DNA of 58,649 nt from a virus. Shown in pieces: positions 42,908-52,556 of the stretch. Location of the stretch: IMG/VR virus record IMGVR_UViG_3300017917_005175, positions 1 through 58,649 of that record; one strand, written 5' to 3'. Under the pieces are notes generated by a model, which saw only the letters and a list, made by a program, of their open reading frames with translations, made no database searches and was not told the origin of the DNA. The position numbers and the translations under genes were made by a program. How positions within the stretch are numbered: position 1 is the first letter of the stretch; every line of letters begins with the position of its first letter.

Positions 42908-43771
42908 TTATTCATTAAAGCCTGTGTCGATAAGTTTTAAATCTTCATAGGTGTAAGTACTTCCGTTTTTAGGACTCGAAGAATAACCTAAATTATCTAA
43001 ATAAATATCTTCAAGATAGCCTCTTTGATTTAATCTGTAAAGAAAAGCAATGTCTTCTGGAACACTATAGGTTTGACCTAATTCTGAATATAATGCATTT
43101 TTAATTTGCATGATTTCTTCTTTATGGTAGACTCTCATAACGTAATTGAAATTGTCAAAAAGTACCCTGAATATCTCATTGATAAAATCAAAACTCTTAA
43201 GATTTCCTGCAATGTATTGATATTCTTCTGGACTTCGATCTTTTCTAGGAATTTCCCAGATCATCATTCGAATCACTTCAAACAGATTTTCAGTAGTAAC
43301 AATTTCATCAGGCATGCCGTAATAATAAAGTACTTCTTGTAACATCTTAATTGTAGGAAACATTTGAAAAAGGACCGCTTCTTGTTCATTGGAAAGATTT
43401 AGACTAAATGTTTTACATTTTTCAAGCATCAGCCAACTGCCTTGCGGATCATAACCGTATAATTTTGGTAAGTTTTCTTTTATGTCATATCTAGAATTAA
43501 CACTTTTGACTTCTGTCAAATTGCTTTCTCTGCATTTTTCAATGCTTTCATAATGACTAGCGGCAACTTTGATTATCCAGTCTTCATTGGGTTTTGCAAA
43601 AACTTCTCTAAAATTACCAGAGCCTAGTCTTTTATAACCATTCGATAAAAGATAGTTTTTTATTTCTTTTTCTTTTCCAGAAAGATTTTTGAGATTTTCT
43701 AATAAATCAATCATAGGTGACCAACCAGATGATTCGAGTAAGACTTTAACGTAGTTTTTTAATGATTTCAT
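42908..43771 (-). CDS. Tagged protein-kinase-like protein, copy B
   Basis: The leader MKSLKNYVKVLLESSGWS (L-L-E-S) is followed by a clearer kinase signature than copy A: GSGNFREVF (residues 50-58) as P-loop, Lys68 in DWIIKVAA, Glu-rich helix, hinge SWLMLEKC, Asp255 and Asn260 in DIYLDNLGYSS, and Asp282 in LKLIDTGFNE. All phosphotransfer residues needed for activity are present. The end lies five residues after the DFG-like Asp. Its start touches the end of the ParB-like tagged gene. Probably an active kinase of the APH/atypical type; target unknown. Confidence 0.72.
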   Translation of the reverse strand: MKSLKNYVKVLLESSGWSPMIDLLENLKNLSGKEKEIKNYLLSNGYKRLGSGNFREVFAKPNEDWIIKVAASHYESIEKCRESNLTEVKSVNSRYDIKENLPKLYGYDPQGSWLMLEKCKTFSLNLSNEQEAVLFQMFPTIKMLQEVLYYYGMPDEIVTTENLFEVIRMMIWEIPRKDRSPEEYQYIAGNLKSFDFINEIFRVLFDNFNYVMRVYHKEEIMQIKNALYSELGQTYSVPEDIAFLYRLNQRGYLEDIYLDNLGYSSSPKNGSTYTYEDLKLIDTGFNE

Positions 43772-44196
43772 TATATGTCTTTACCTGTTATTCCAAATGA
43801 TTTTTTGCCTATGTCATGACAAACTTGAACTTTTATTTTGTCCTTTTTTTCAATATAAGCTTTTAATAAACGATGATTACCGTCAAGCAATTTACCTTTA
43901 TTGTCAACAATGACAGGATACGACAGATCAGACTCTAAAGCTCTATCATAATGTTCAATATATTCCCCAAAAGTAAAGTGACCTTCCCAAATCCAAGGCT
44001 CTTCGTCTTTATTTTTTTTAATTAATTCATTAACCGATTTTTCTTCTACAGGATATTTTTCTAAATCCTGCATTGCTTTTATTAAATCACGTACTTGGTA
44101 TTCTTTATCTTTATAATGAAAAGTGCTACCTTCATCAGTTGCATAATTTGTTTCTAACAATCTTTTGACATATGTCTCTAATAGGTATGATGACAT
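43771..44196 (-). CDS. Tagged ParB/sulfiredoxin-like domain protein
   Basis: A 141-residue protein. The leader MSSYLLETYVKRLLETNYA (L-L-E-T) is followed by a ParB/Srx-type core: YPVIVDNKGKLLDGNHRLLKAY carries the D-G-x-H-R nucleotide-binding motif, and DKIKVQVCHDIG forms the last strand. Family members include partition proteins, nucleases and ATP-dependent kinases or reductases, so activity is open. It overlaps the kinase-like copy B gene by one base, forming a three-gene tagged cluster. Confidence 0.72.
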   Translation of the reverse strand: MSSYLLETYVKRLLETNYATDEGSTFHYKDKEYQVRDLIKAMQDLEKYPVEEKSVNELIKKNKDEEPWIWEGHFTFGEYIEHYDRALESDLSYPVIVDNKGKLLDGNHRLLKAYIEKKDKIKVQVCHDIGKKSFGITGKDI

Positions 44197-44230
44197 AAAA
44201 ATTCCAGTTTAAATATTATTAGATTATATA

Positions 44231-44437
44231 TTATTTTCTTCTCTGTATTTCCCTATTTAAATACCATAAAGCCTTATTTAAGTCATCTAGGTCGGATTCG
44301 CCTTCTTTTTTACCTGCCCTCAATGTGTACTTTATTACGTTTCCTAAACTAAAATTCAAATCATACATTTCAATAATGTCAATAGGAGTAACTGTGTTTT
44401 TGTAATGAGAAGGATTCGACTTATCTTTTTCTTCCAC
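44231..44437 (-). CDS. DUF3310-type small phage protein
   Basis: A 68-residue protein matching the DUF3310 pattern: NPSHYKNTVTPIDIIEMYDL, then LGNVIKYTLRAGKKEG and LDDLNKALWYLNREI. The family is widespread in phages, sometimes labelled nucleotide kinase without firm evidence. It overlaps the upstream 60-aa gene by 17 nt. Confidence 0.82.
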   Translation of the reverse strand: MEEKDKSNPSHYKNTVTPIDIIEMYDLNFSLGNVIKYTLRAGKKEGESDLDDLNKALWYLNREIQRRK

Positions 44438-44603
44438 TTTTTTTCCTTTTTGTTGCTTTTAAAATAGGTTCACCTACATCAGGAGGATCAGCACCTAGAG
44501 GACCGGTAAATCCTCCAACTGCACCTACTCCACTAAATTCTTCAAGTTGTTTGGCTTCAAATATTAATCTTTGTAGCACTTTAAAATAAATCTGATTTTC
44601 CAT
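44421..44603 (-). CDS. Small 60-aa protein, leader-like start
   Basis: Starts MENQIYFKVLQRLIFEAKQL (I-F-E-A), then a Gly/Pro-rich segment GVGAVGGFTGPLGADPP and a very basic tail ATKRKKSGRKR. The start lacks a convincing ribosome binding site. The leader plus basic tail could mark a tiny DNA-binding virion protein. No family is recognised. Confidence 0.6.
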   Translation of the reverse strand: MENQIYFKVLQRLIFEAKQLEEFSGVGAVGGFTGPLGADPPDVGEPILKATKRKKSGRKR

Positions 44604-44624
44604 TTAAATTGTCTTTTTTATAGA

Positions 44625-45272
44625 CTAAATATTTTGAGAACCTTGTTTTGTTTTATATTTTTCATTTTCATATGCAAAATCAAAAGCCATTAGGCATAAT
44701 CTGACATTTAATGGGATATCATGCAAATAAAAACGATTTTCGTCAAGATGCATGCCATTTGAACATAAAATGCCGATCTGCTCTTCTTGGCTAATTTTGA
44801 CACCAAAATGTTGCAGTAGAAACAAAGTTCGATGAGGCGTTGACATCTTTTGACATGCAGGATTCCAATCATATAATTGGCCTAATTTATCACGATGCCA
44901 GTCACTCTTCTGTTCAATAAATTGTTCATTTTCTAAGTCTCCAATTCTTCCTAGAGGAGCCAGCAATGTAATCACTGCAATTGTTTTACGGGATGCATCC
45001 CAAATGTCTGTTTCTAATGCCTTAAGGATTTTATTGGCAGTACGAAAAGAATCAATGCTGTATTTCAGAAGACCTCCCGGACCACAATAAGGATCATCTT
45101 TCTTCAAGGTTTGTGTTGCCATAATCAGACGATCACTTAGGGTCTCAAGCATTTGATTAAGATTTTGATCGTCAAGTCGGTGCAAAAAGCCAGTGTAAGT
45201 TGTCCAAAGATCTACAAGTTGATTTTCATTAATTGACATAATATTAAACATTTCTTTCGGAGACAAGTTCAA
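44625..45272 (-). CDS. HD-domain-like protein with metal ligands lost
   Basis: A 215-residue protein. Its layout follows phage HD-domain proteins: CGPGGLLKYSIDSFRTANKIL (normally GGLLEHS, first His), TLLAPLGRIGDLEN (normally LLHDLGKIGD, the HD pair), a loop, then HRTLFLLQHFGVKISQEE and ILCSNGMHL (normally HxGMY). The first His is Tyr, the HD pair is Ala-Pro, and the His of HNGM is Ser, so a metal-dependent phosphohydrolase is unlikely. It overlaps the mini-polymerase gene by 29 nt, hinting at a replication accessory role. Inferred. Confidence 0.65.
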   Translation of the reverse strand: MNLSPKEMFNIMSINENQLVDLWTTYTGFLHRLDDQNLNQMLETLSDRLIMATQTLKKDDPYCGPGGLLKYSIDSFRTANKILKALETDIWDASRKTIAVITLLAPLGRIGDLENEQFIEQKSDWHRDKLGQLYDWNPACQKMSTPHRTLFLLQHFGVKISQEEQIGILCSNGMHLDENRFYLHDIPLNVRLCLMAFDFAYENEKYKTKQGSQNI

Positions 45273-46299
45273 GATTTAAAGGAAAATTTCCTAGACTAGG
45301 ACAATTATAACCTTGCTTAACAAGATTTACAAGTTTGTTTTTTGACTCTTTTTTAACATCAACAAACATTGCATCATGAATAAAGAACAAAGGTCGAATG
45401 CTTTCATCGAAATTGTCTATAAGTTGATGAAACCCGTTTAAGGCAACATCCACTGCAGAGCTCTGTATAAAGCCATTAAGGATTTGATTTAGACGAACAT
45501 CTCCTTCCCAATGGATTGGTCTGCCCCAATAAGACCTACGATACCCCCATTCATCCTGTTTCATTGCAAGTTCGAGTAAATATTTTATATTAAAATACTC
45601 ATGCAATGAATTCCTGATTATCTCGATTTTATCTGGTGATAATTCTCCTATCTCTAAATTCTCACCACCGCCATATAAAATTGAGATAACTGCTCTCTTC
45701 ATCACTGATCGATCGACTTGAAAATCCATTTTGTCACAGATCTCTTGATAGATGTCAGGTCCTGCTTCGGATCCTGCAATGTATCTTGCGACCCTAGGCT
45801 CAAGTGAAACAAAGTCAATCATGCAGATTTCACCACTTTCAAATTTGCTTTTGATGATGTTTCTGTATTTTTTAGGTAAATTGATCAACTTTGGTCCTTG
45901 AACAATCGAGAGGCGGCCACTTACGATGTTTGATCTAGTGTATCGTATTTTTTCCCTGCTTTTGAAGCTTTCTAGAAGATCCTTGACGCCTTCATTCTTT
46001 TCTAACCTCTTGTAAAGATTTAGAGCAAGCATGTCGACATTGTAGCTTCGAAGTTTTGAGTAGATACTCTCTTGTTTTGAAAGATTGAGAAGATAATCGC
46101 CTCTGTCTTTCTTTTGAAGATCGTCATTGATTTCTTTAAGATGAGTTAAGTATTCATCAAATTGATCATAGGAAATTGATCTTTCATCAAACTGGATTTT
46201 AAGGATGTCAAAGAAACTCAGGTGTCTTTGTAGGTTTTTATAACTTTCAATTTTGTATAGGTTTGAAAGCTCTTTTAGAAAAGGAGTAGGTTTGAGCAT
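45244..46299 (-). CDS. Mini family-A DNA polymerase
   Basis: A 351-residue protein consisting of a polymerase domain only. Visible are SGRLSIVQGPKLINLPKKYR (primer/template contact region), motif A MIDFVSLEPRVARYIAG with catalytic Asp162 and Glu167, motif B R197-x3-K201-x7-Y209-G in DRSVMKRAVISILYGG, and motif C FFIHDAMFVDV with Asp309 after His308. There is no 3'-5' exonuclease or 5' nuclease domain, and the thumb is short. As dnaE is the apparent replicase, this may fill gaps or bypass lesions. All catalytic residues are present, so it is probably active. Confidence 0.85.
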   Translation of the reverse strand: MLKPTPFLKELSNLYKIESYKNLQRHLSFFDILKIQFDERSISYDQFDEYLTHLKEINDDLQKKDRGDYLLNLSKQESIYSKLRSYNVDMLALNLYKRLEKNEGVKDLLESFKSREKIRYTRSNIVSGRLSIVQGPKLINLPKKYRNIIKSKFESGEICMIDFVSLEPRVARYIAGSEAGPDIYQEICDKMDFQVDRSVMKRAVISILYGGGENLEIGELSPDKIEIIRNSLHEYFNIKYLLELAMKQDEWGYRRSYWGRPIHWEGDVRLNQILNGFIQSSAVDVALNGFHQLIDNFDESIRPLFFIHDAMFVDVKKESKNKLVNLVKQGYNCPSLGNFPLNLELVSERNV

Positions 46300-46328
46300 G
46301 TTTATTCGGAATCAGTTGTCAATTATTT

Positions 46329-48794
46329 TTAGTTTTCAATTATATTAAAGAGTTCAATATTAATCATATCTTGTATAATAAACTTATACAATGCCTTTTG
46401 ATCAATTTTTAATTGAAATAAGCCGTTTTCATCTTCTGTTTTGAAGATATCGATAACTTCTTCTTTTCCACTGATTTTTTTTCGACGAAATTCATTTTCA
46501 TAAAGAGACAATCCAACGTCTGAATTGAAACTTGATGTTCGATCTGCTAAATTTATACTGTCTTTGCTGTATATTAAAGGTATTGAATCTTTAGTCACAA
46601 TAGGAAGTATATTTGTAAAAATTGAATTTTCGAAAAAAGTCGATGTAACAAAAGGATAATTTATAAAATTTTTGGCAGGAAAATATTTTAAAGTATCAGG
46701 AGAACCTTCAATATTGATTTTCGGCAATTTTTCTAAAAAAGAAAGCTTGTCGACAAATTCAAAACAGTTGCCATTGTTTATAGCGCCTTTTCCTTTCCCG
46801 TTTAATGAAGACTTTATTATACCACTTGTCGTTCTGTCTTCATATGTCATTATTTGATCAAAATAACAATTAATAGTCGGTCTTAATTCAAGTGCACTAT
46901 ATATTATTGCTGTTTGCGTTGGCGACATATATTTTGATAAATCACTCACATTGACATCGCCAAAATTCTCAAGAGGATTACTATCAAGAGCGCCATCTAT
47001 GACATTTTCTAAATTTTGATTTATTTTTGTTAAATTTGCAAAATTATTTTGTGTTAATGTATTATTAGGCGCAATATTGATAACATTATAGATAGTTTGT
47101 CTATTTTTACTGTTCGTATTGGGTATTTCATTCATTTGAACATCCCAAATAAATTCAAAATAAGATTCACCATTTGTGGTACCAGCATTGTTGTAATATA
47201 TGTTGTTTTTATAAAATATTTTTTGATTATTAGGCAACTCTGTTGCTGTTATATTTTGTTTTTCATCTTCTGTAATATTGACAAATGAGACTCTAAACAT
47301 GTTTTTAAAATTTTCATTTGTTGTATTGTCTATTATGCCAGGAGAAACATTAAAAGTAAAACCTTGGCCTTCGCCTTCGTATTTCATACAATATTGCCAT
47401 GGAAATGAAAGTATTTCACATTTGATATAAAAATTTGAATTTTTAGACATAGATGCATTATTGGTGTTTCCTAAAACATAGTCATAACTAAACGTTACAG
47501 GTGGATTATTTTCTGGAACAGTCTTATACAAATTTGAGAAAAAATTAATTCTAAAAGGAAAATAAAAAGTAAAAAGAGCAGAAGAATTCTTACGATCGGC
47601 AGGAATATCTTCAATATCACTTTGTTGATCTAAAAATTGTTTAAAATCAAAAGATCTCAAAATCGCAGATTGATCTTTTTTTTGTTCTTCGATCGAATAT
47701 ACAACCTTCTGAATCTCCAATCCGGATTTTATATAATATTTATCATAATTGTCTTTGTTGATGTTAATATAATCTCTTATTGATTTATTTAAGCTACTAA
47801 ATTTTGTTTTTTCTGTATCAGTCTTTGTATAAAAATTGTAAAATGAATTTATATTAGTGTTTAATAGAGAGTTGACATTAGAAGGCGTAAAAGAAACTCT
47901 TTTAATTTTATATACAGGTTCATTAGCTTTATCGCCTGCAACTGCATAAGAAGGAGTCGAGTTTCGAATGCCTTTAAAGTTGTTATTGATCGAACTATAA
48001 TCGATAGAATTATTGTTTGTTGATGCTAAAAATGGTGCATCTAGGGCAGGTATATACCTAAGTTCTAAATGCAGGTGAGATGCATAATCACCTCCTGTGT
48101 CGCCTTGAACACCTATTTTTGCAAATTTATCAATAAATTTTCCATCGATGCCTGACTCGAAAGTTTCCAAATGAGCATACATTGTAACTAAAGGTAATTT
48201 AAAATATTTGTCACCCGATTTGTGTGCGTGTCTTATTACTACGACATTGCCATATCCTGTAAGGCCAGGGGAATTGTTAGGATACGTCTTGGCAAAGCCG
48301 CTTTGTGTTGCATGAAGATTATTACTTCCATCACCAACATAGTCTGTTCCTTTATGATCAGTGTCTAGAACATAAAAATTTGTATCGTTTGTGTTGGTTT
48401 GATTTTTATATTTAGTTATATTTGTATTTGAGACTTGTTCATCAGTGGCTTTTCTATATCTTGTCATATGTTGTGATGTACGAATGCCTTTAGTCACTCC
48501 TGTTGCATCCGAAGCATACGGTGATACAAAACCATTAATAAAATCTCGCATATTAAAAGATGAATCATCTTTTATACTAAAGTCAACAATTTTAGGATCG
48601 TTAATAGAGACAGCATTTATTGTTGCCTCTGCCTGATTTTTAAATGAAGTTGCATCCAGTGTTGCTGTCATGTATAGATCAAAATATTGACCAATATTTT
48701 CATTTATGGCTGTAGTCTTTTGTTTGTCGGCGCTCGCAAATGATCTTGTATGCGTACCGGTGGATGGTGCATCATTAAATATATTACTTGTCAT
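46329..48794 (-). CDS. Tail protein with M23 peptidase domain
   Basis: An 821-residue structural protein. Residues 140-250 are a LytM/M23 endopeptidase domain: His147-x3-Asp151 in DHKGTDYVG, His208 in MYAHLE and His240-x-His242 in SHLHLELRY, the zinc site for cleaving peptidoglycan crosslinks. The long C-terminal part is rich in Asn, Ser and aromatics with beta character, typical of baseplate or tail-tip proteins. It follows the hub gene in the tail block, so it is the likely cell-wall-piercing component. The start MTSNIFNDAPSTG has no leader. Confidence 0.82.
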   Translation of the reverse strand: MTSNIFNDAPSTGTHTRSFASADKQKTTAINENIGQYFDLYMTATLDATSFKNQAEATINAVSINDPKIVDFSIKDDSSFNMRDFINGFVSPYASDATGVTKGIRTSQHMTRYRKATDEQVSNTNITKYKNQTNTNDTNFYVLDTDHKGTDYVGDGSNNLHATQSGFAKTYPNNSPGLTGYGNVVVIRHAHKSGDKYFKLPLVTMYAHLETFESGIDGKFIDKFAKIGVQGDTGGDYASHLHLELRYIPALDAPFLASTNNNSIDYSSINNNFKGIRNSTPSYAVAGDKANEPVYKIKRVSFTPSNVNSLLNTNINSFYNFYTKTDTEKTKFSSLNKSIRDYININKDNYDKYYIKSGLEIQKVVYSIEEQKKDQSAILRSFDFKQFLDQQSDIEDIPADRKNSSALFTFYFPFRINFFSNLYKTVPENNPPVTFSYDYVLGNTNNASMSKNSNFYIKCEILSFPWQYCMKYEGEGQGFTFNVSPGIIDNTTNENFKNMFRVSFVNITEDEKQNITATELPNNQKIFYKNNIYYNNAGTTNGESYFEFIWDVQMNEIPNTNSKNRQTIYNVINIAPNNTLTQNNFANLTKINQNLENVIDGALDSNPLENFGDVNVSDLSKYMSPTQTAIIYSALELRPTINCYFDQIMTYEDRTTSGIIKSSLNGKGKGAINNGNCFEFVDKLSFLEKLPKINIEGSPDTLKYFPAKNFINYPFVTSTFFENSIFTNILPIVTKDSIPLIYSKDSINLADRTSSFNSDVGLSLYENEFRRKKISGKEEVIDIFKTEDENGLFQLKIDQKALYKFIIQDMINIELFNIIEN

Positions 48795-48807
48795 TTTTCC
48801 TCTATTG

Positions 48808-51800
48808 TTATTTTCTATTAATTGAAAATCTTAATAAATACTTTCCTGTCGTATTCAATATTTTTTCAATTGCTTGTTCTCTTTGTGCAGCTACAACAAT
48901 TGCATCCGTGTTGACTTTTGCCTGAAGCTCTGCTTTATTTTCTTCGTCATCTTTTAATTGTTTTGCAATTTCTAAGAATTGTTTGATCGTAGATGAAGAA
49001 GCAAGGAAACGAGCATAGCCGTCAGCAAGAGACAATGTTAAATCTGTTTCAAATTTACCTGGTGAGATTGAATGTTTTATACCTGTTATCACATATGCAT
49101 TGTCAACCGTCGTGTTTGTGTTAAAATCAAAAAACAACATTTGGCCAAAGTGAACAATTGGACATCCGATTATTTTTGCACTCACCTGACTGGGTATAAT
49201 TCTTGTAGGCATCAGGTTTTGATTTTCAAACATTTGATATTGAGCACTCTTTGAAGAGTTTTGTTCGTCTCTTGTCATAAAAACAGTTGATAATTTTGGA
49301 TCATTCATCGATGAAACATTTGCAGATATTGCAGCAGAATTAGGTGCACCAAATGTAATTGAAGGCAATAACTCTTTAAACATAGACTTAAGACTCATAA
49401 AATTCTTTTTTTGATCGATTTCATTTGTCGTCATAATTCGAATTTTTTGTTCTTTTAATTGATCAAAATCAGTAATTCGAAAATCCTTCTGTAACTGATT
49501 GTCTTTATTATATGCCTGAATGATATTTTTTGCAAATAGAGAATTAATTGTGTCAATTGTTCTTTTCTTGTAGTTTTTAAAATTTTCCTGAGTCATCCCG
49601 TCGTGATTGTTAACAAGATAATTGATTGTTGATATTGCTTTTTTTAGATCCTTATTTTGAAAATTACCTAAAAGGTCAAACATTGATTCAAAAGGATTAT
49701 CATGTTCATCATAAAAATTAATTCTTAACAACGTTGTTCTGTCTGACACTTCATGAATCATTGTGTCAAAAGTCATTTTTACTAGAGGTAATTTGAAGGT
49801 TAGATCATAAAAGTCAGAATCTGCTGATCCTTTAGACTCTGCAGATTGTCCATAATATTGCTTTCTTATTTCGTCTAAAATTGCTGCATTTGCTTGATTT
49901 ACCTGATTTTTATCAAGAGTATTATTTGAATTTTTTTGTTGATGTTCAAAAATGTATTTTGTTTCACTGTTTTCTGTCAGTTTTAACCATTGATTTAATC
50001 CGTAAAGTGCAGAAGCTTTTTCGTTTACATATCTTCTTAAGACAAGACCTACTAGACCTTCTATTGATATCTGTGAAGAATTTTGCATAATTGAAATAAA
50101 CCATTTTTCAAATTCTTTCTTATCGATTGGTATTGCTGCAATATTTAAACATCTTGCCCTTGCTGCTTTTTCATTTAAATTGAAGAAAACAATTTGTACC
50201 TCATCATATTGATAAGTCGTAACAATCAATTTGCCTAATAGGCCTGTTAAGACTTTTCCAAGACTGATTAGATTATTTTGTGTATTAAATCCTGTCCATT
50301 CTGTTGTATTGTTTTTATATTGTTTTGTATCTAAAAAAGGATCATCATTGGTTTCTAGAAAAGAAAGTAAACCATTTCTTAAGACCTGATTGATCTGTGC
50401 ACTTGAACTTTTAACATGTGTTCGTAATTCAGTAATTTTATTTTCAAGATCTTTTTGATGTTTGCTTAGACGAGGATGAACAGCAGGCGGCATATTTTTT
50501 TTAGCAACTTCATATACATCTTTGACTTCTTTGCTCAAATTATTTAATGTGTCATCTGTTAATTTGTCATTAGAAAGAGTTAGATTTTTACCTTCAATAT
50601 ATACGTTTCCTTTCGTGTCAGAAAAACTAGCTGCTTTAATCATACTTATCGCAGAGTTAATTGAATTGTTTAAAGCAAAAGAAGAAATGTCTTTATTGAC
50701 AGGCGTTCCTCTCATTTCAGACGGGCCTTTCATTGATATATTTAATGTAATATTAACTTGACCGTTTTCTTGTATTGAGTAAGAACTATTTATAATTTGA
50801 TATTTTTCATAACATTTTAGGCTATTTATAAATTCTGCAATAGGACTCATTTCGTTGGCGGCCGTATATTCAGGATCACCTAATGTGTGTTGCCAACCGT
50901 ATTGCAATATTATCTCACTACCAAAAGAACCGAAAAGATCAGGCTTTACAAATGCAAGAACTTCATTTAAACGACTCTTGTCATATAAAACCATGTTTAT
51001 TGTAGCAGTTTTAAAACTCATGAGTTCTTTGGTAGGTCTAACGTCAAAGTCTATATTTTCAATTGACATAAAAGGTCTGAACTTGTCATGAATAGGTTGT
51101 TGCCTGACTTTTAATTCATCTTCTGTGAATGCATTATAGTCACCAAATATTTTTTCATCACCATTGACGAGAGATTGTGGCATTGTAAACATGCTAATGT
51201 CTACTTCTTTTCTTTCGACTTGCGTTTCAATATAATTAAAAACTGACGTGTCAGTTTGGTCACCTGAACCTGCACGTACAGTATTGGTCGATTTAGCACC
51301 GGCTTGCGTGCTTTCTGCAGGTATGGCTTTTGCATACACATATTTATCAATATAATAATCTCCATTAATCGCTTTGGCTACTTTTGTATACTTTTCATTT
51401 GGGTCAGTGCTAATATCCTTTGAAGAACCAAAGAAAAAATTATTGAAAGAAGCAACAAAATAATCCCGGGACGTTGTAGAGTCTTGAGAATTCTGCGTGT
51501 ATTTTGAAGGAATAATAAATTTAATATTAACATAAGGGATAGCCATTGACATATCTAAAGTATTAATCAAATTAAAAAAGACTGATGTTTCTTGGCTGTG
51601 TTTAAGACAAGCACGTAAATCCGGATCAAGAATTTGAATTACTGATAAACCTGGTGTTGATTTGTTATGAAATTTAGATGCTCCTTCAAATTCATTAATA
51701 CCGGTTGCTCTATTTTTCTTCGAAGCGTCAGACAAAGCAGTGTTTTGTGAATTTTTCAATGGTGTATATATCATGTCGACAACATTGTTATTATTGCAGC

Positions 51801-52203
51801 ATTCAATATTAATATTTTGATTGTTTGTGGTTATTATACTTCTAAATTTTTCTTTTATTTTTGCATGATCCAAGTATGTAATTTTAAAGTATTCTTTAAT
51901 GCCAGGAATGTCATAATAATCTTCTATTAATTCCAAGGTAGTTCTAGCTTTTATTGTTGTTGATTGAAACGCCTCGGAAAGTTTTTCAATTGTTGTAAAT
52001 TTTATGCCGGATTCTATGTTTTTTTGATCCTGCTCTGTCGACTTGTTTGCATCAAATATTTTTTTTAAAGCTTCCGGGTTAGAAATAATAGGAATAAAAT
52101 ATCTAAATTTATATTTTTCAAATATTCTACTTGTTGTTGAAAATTGCTTTGAAGCAATGTCAGTATTAGGATTTTTTATATTAGAAGTTGTATAAACCGG
52201 CAT
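48808..52203 (-). CDS. Baseplate/tail hub protein
   Basis: A very large (1131-residue) tail protein. Its segments YGWQHTLGDPEYTAANEMSP and VIGCPIVHFGQMLFFDFN with the later VITGIKHSISPGKFETDLTL match the pattern of late-control gpD/gp27-like hub proteins, in which a beta-barrel ends with HSIxxGxxxTxLxL. The middle contains Asn-rich and helical insertions. Location between the LysM-type baseplate gene and the M23 tail gene fits a hub that holds the cell-puncturing device. No enzyme motif. Confidence 0.72.
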   Translation of the reverse strand: MPVYTTSNIKNPNTDIASKQFSTTSRIFEKYKFRYFIPIISNPEALKKIFDANKSTEQDQKNIESGIKFTTIEKLSEAFQSTTIKARTTLELIEDYYDIPGIKEYFKITYLDHAKIKEKFRSIITTNNQNINIECCNNNNVVDMIYTPLKNSQNTALSDASKKNRATGINEFEGASKFHNKSTPGLSVIQILDPDLRACLKHSQETSVFFNLINTLDMSMAIPYVNIKFIIPSKYTQNSQDSTTSRDYFVASFNNFFFGSSKDISTDPNEKYTKVAKAINGDYYIDKYVYAKAIPAESTQAGAKSTNTVRAGSGDQTDTSVFNYIETQVERKEVDISMFTMPQSLVNGDEKIFGDYNAFTEDELKVRQQPIHDKFRPFMSIENIDFDVRPTKELMSFKTATINMVLYDKSRLNEVLAFVKPDLFGSFGSEIILQYGWQHTLGDPEYTAANEMSPIAEFINSLKCYEKYQIINSSYSIQENGQVNITLNISMKGPSEMRGTPVNKDISSFALNNSINSAISMIKAASFSDTKGNVYIEGKNLTLSNDKLTDDTLNNLSKEVKDVYEVAKKNMPPAVHPRLSKHQKDLENKITELRTHVKSSSAQINQVLRNGLLSFLETNDDPFLDTKQYKNNTTEWTGFNTQNNLISLGKVLTGLLGKLIVTTYQYDEVQIVFFNLNEKAARARCLNIAAIPIDKKEFEKWFISIMQNSSQISIEGLVGLVLRRYVNEKASALYGLNQWLKLTENSETKYIFEHQQKNSNNTLDKNQVNQANAAILDEIRKQYYGQSAESKGSADSDFYDLTFKLPLVKMTFDTMIHEVSDRTTLLRINFYDEHDNPFESMFDLLGNFQNKDLKKAISTINYLVNNHDGMTQENFKNYKKRTIDTINSLFAKNIIQAYNKDNQLQKDFRITDFDQLKEQKIRIMTTNEIDQKKNFMSLKSMFKELLPSITFGAPNSAAISANVSSMNDPKLSTVFMTRDEQNSSKSAQYQMFENQNLMPTRIIPSQVSAKIIGCPIVHFGQMLFFDFNTNTTVDNAYVITGIKHSISPGKFETDLTLSLADGYARFLASSSTIKQFLEIAKQLKDDEENKAELQAKVNTDAIVVAAQREQAIEKILNTTGKYLLRFSINRK

Positions 52204-52230
52204 TTGTATTCTGTCATTATCTTATTTTTC

Positions 52231-52545
52231 TTATAGATTATATAATGACTTAACCTGTTTTATATCTGTAGGTATTATTATTTCTGTCCCTGGATTAATC
52301 TGTAACCACCAACCTAAACCACTGGCCGCGGCAATTATCCACCAATCTAGTCCGTTTCCGTAATACTTTTGAGCCAAATAATCTAATCTGTCTCCTTCAT
52401 TAAAAATAATAATCTCTGTGCTCAATCTTCCAGATTTGCAATCATTGAATACCTTGCTGCATATACTTGCCGTTGCATATCTAGGACGCTGCCCTACAAG
52501 AGGATCAGAACCATACGTTTTTATGTTTTTGTATCTGTTTAACAT
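52231..52545 (-). CDS. LysM/gp53-like baseplate protein
   Basis: A 104-residue protein with a LysM-type repeat: IIFNEGDRLDYLAQKYYGNG, then LDWWIIAAASGLGWWLQINP and GTEIIIP. In contractile-tail phages LysM-bearing small baseplate proteins (gp53-like, XkdP-like) link hub and wedges. It lies just upstream of the hub gene in the transcription direction. Confidence 0.85.
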   Translation of the reverse strand: MLNRYKNIKTYGSDPLVGQRPRYATASICSKVFNDCKSGRLSTEIIIFNEGDRLDYLAQKYYGNGLDWWIIAAASGLGWWLQINPGTEIIIPTDIKQVKSLYNL

Positions 52546-52556
52546 TTTTTTTTGCC

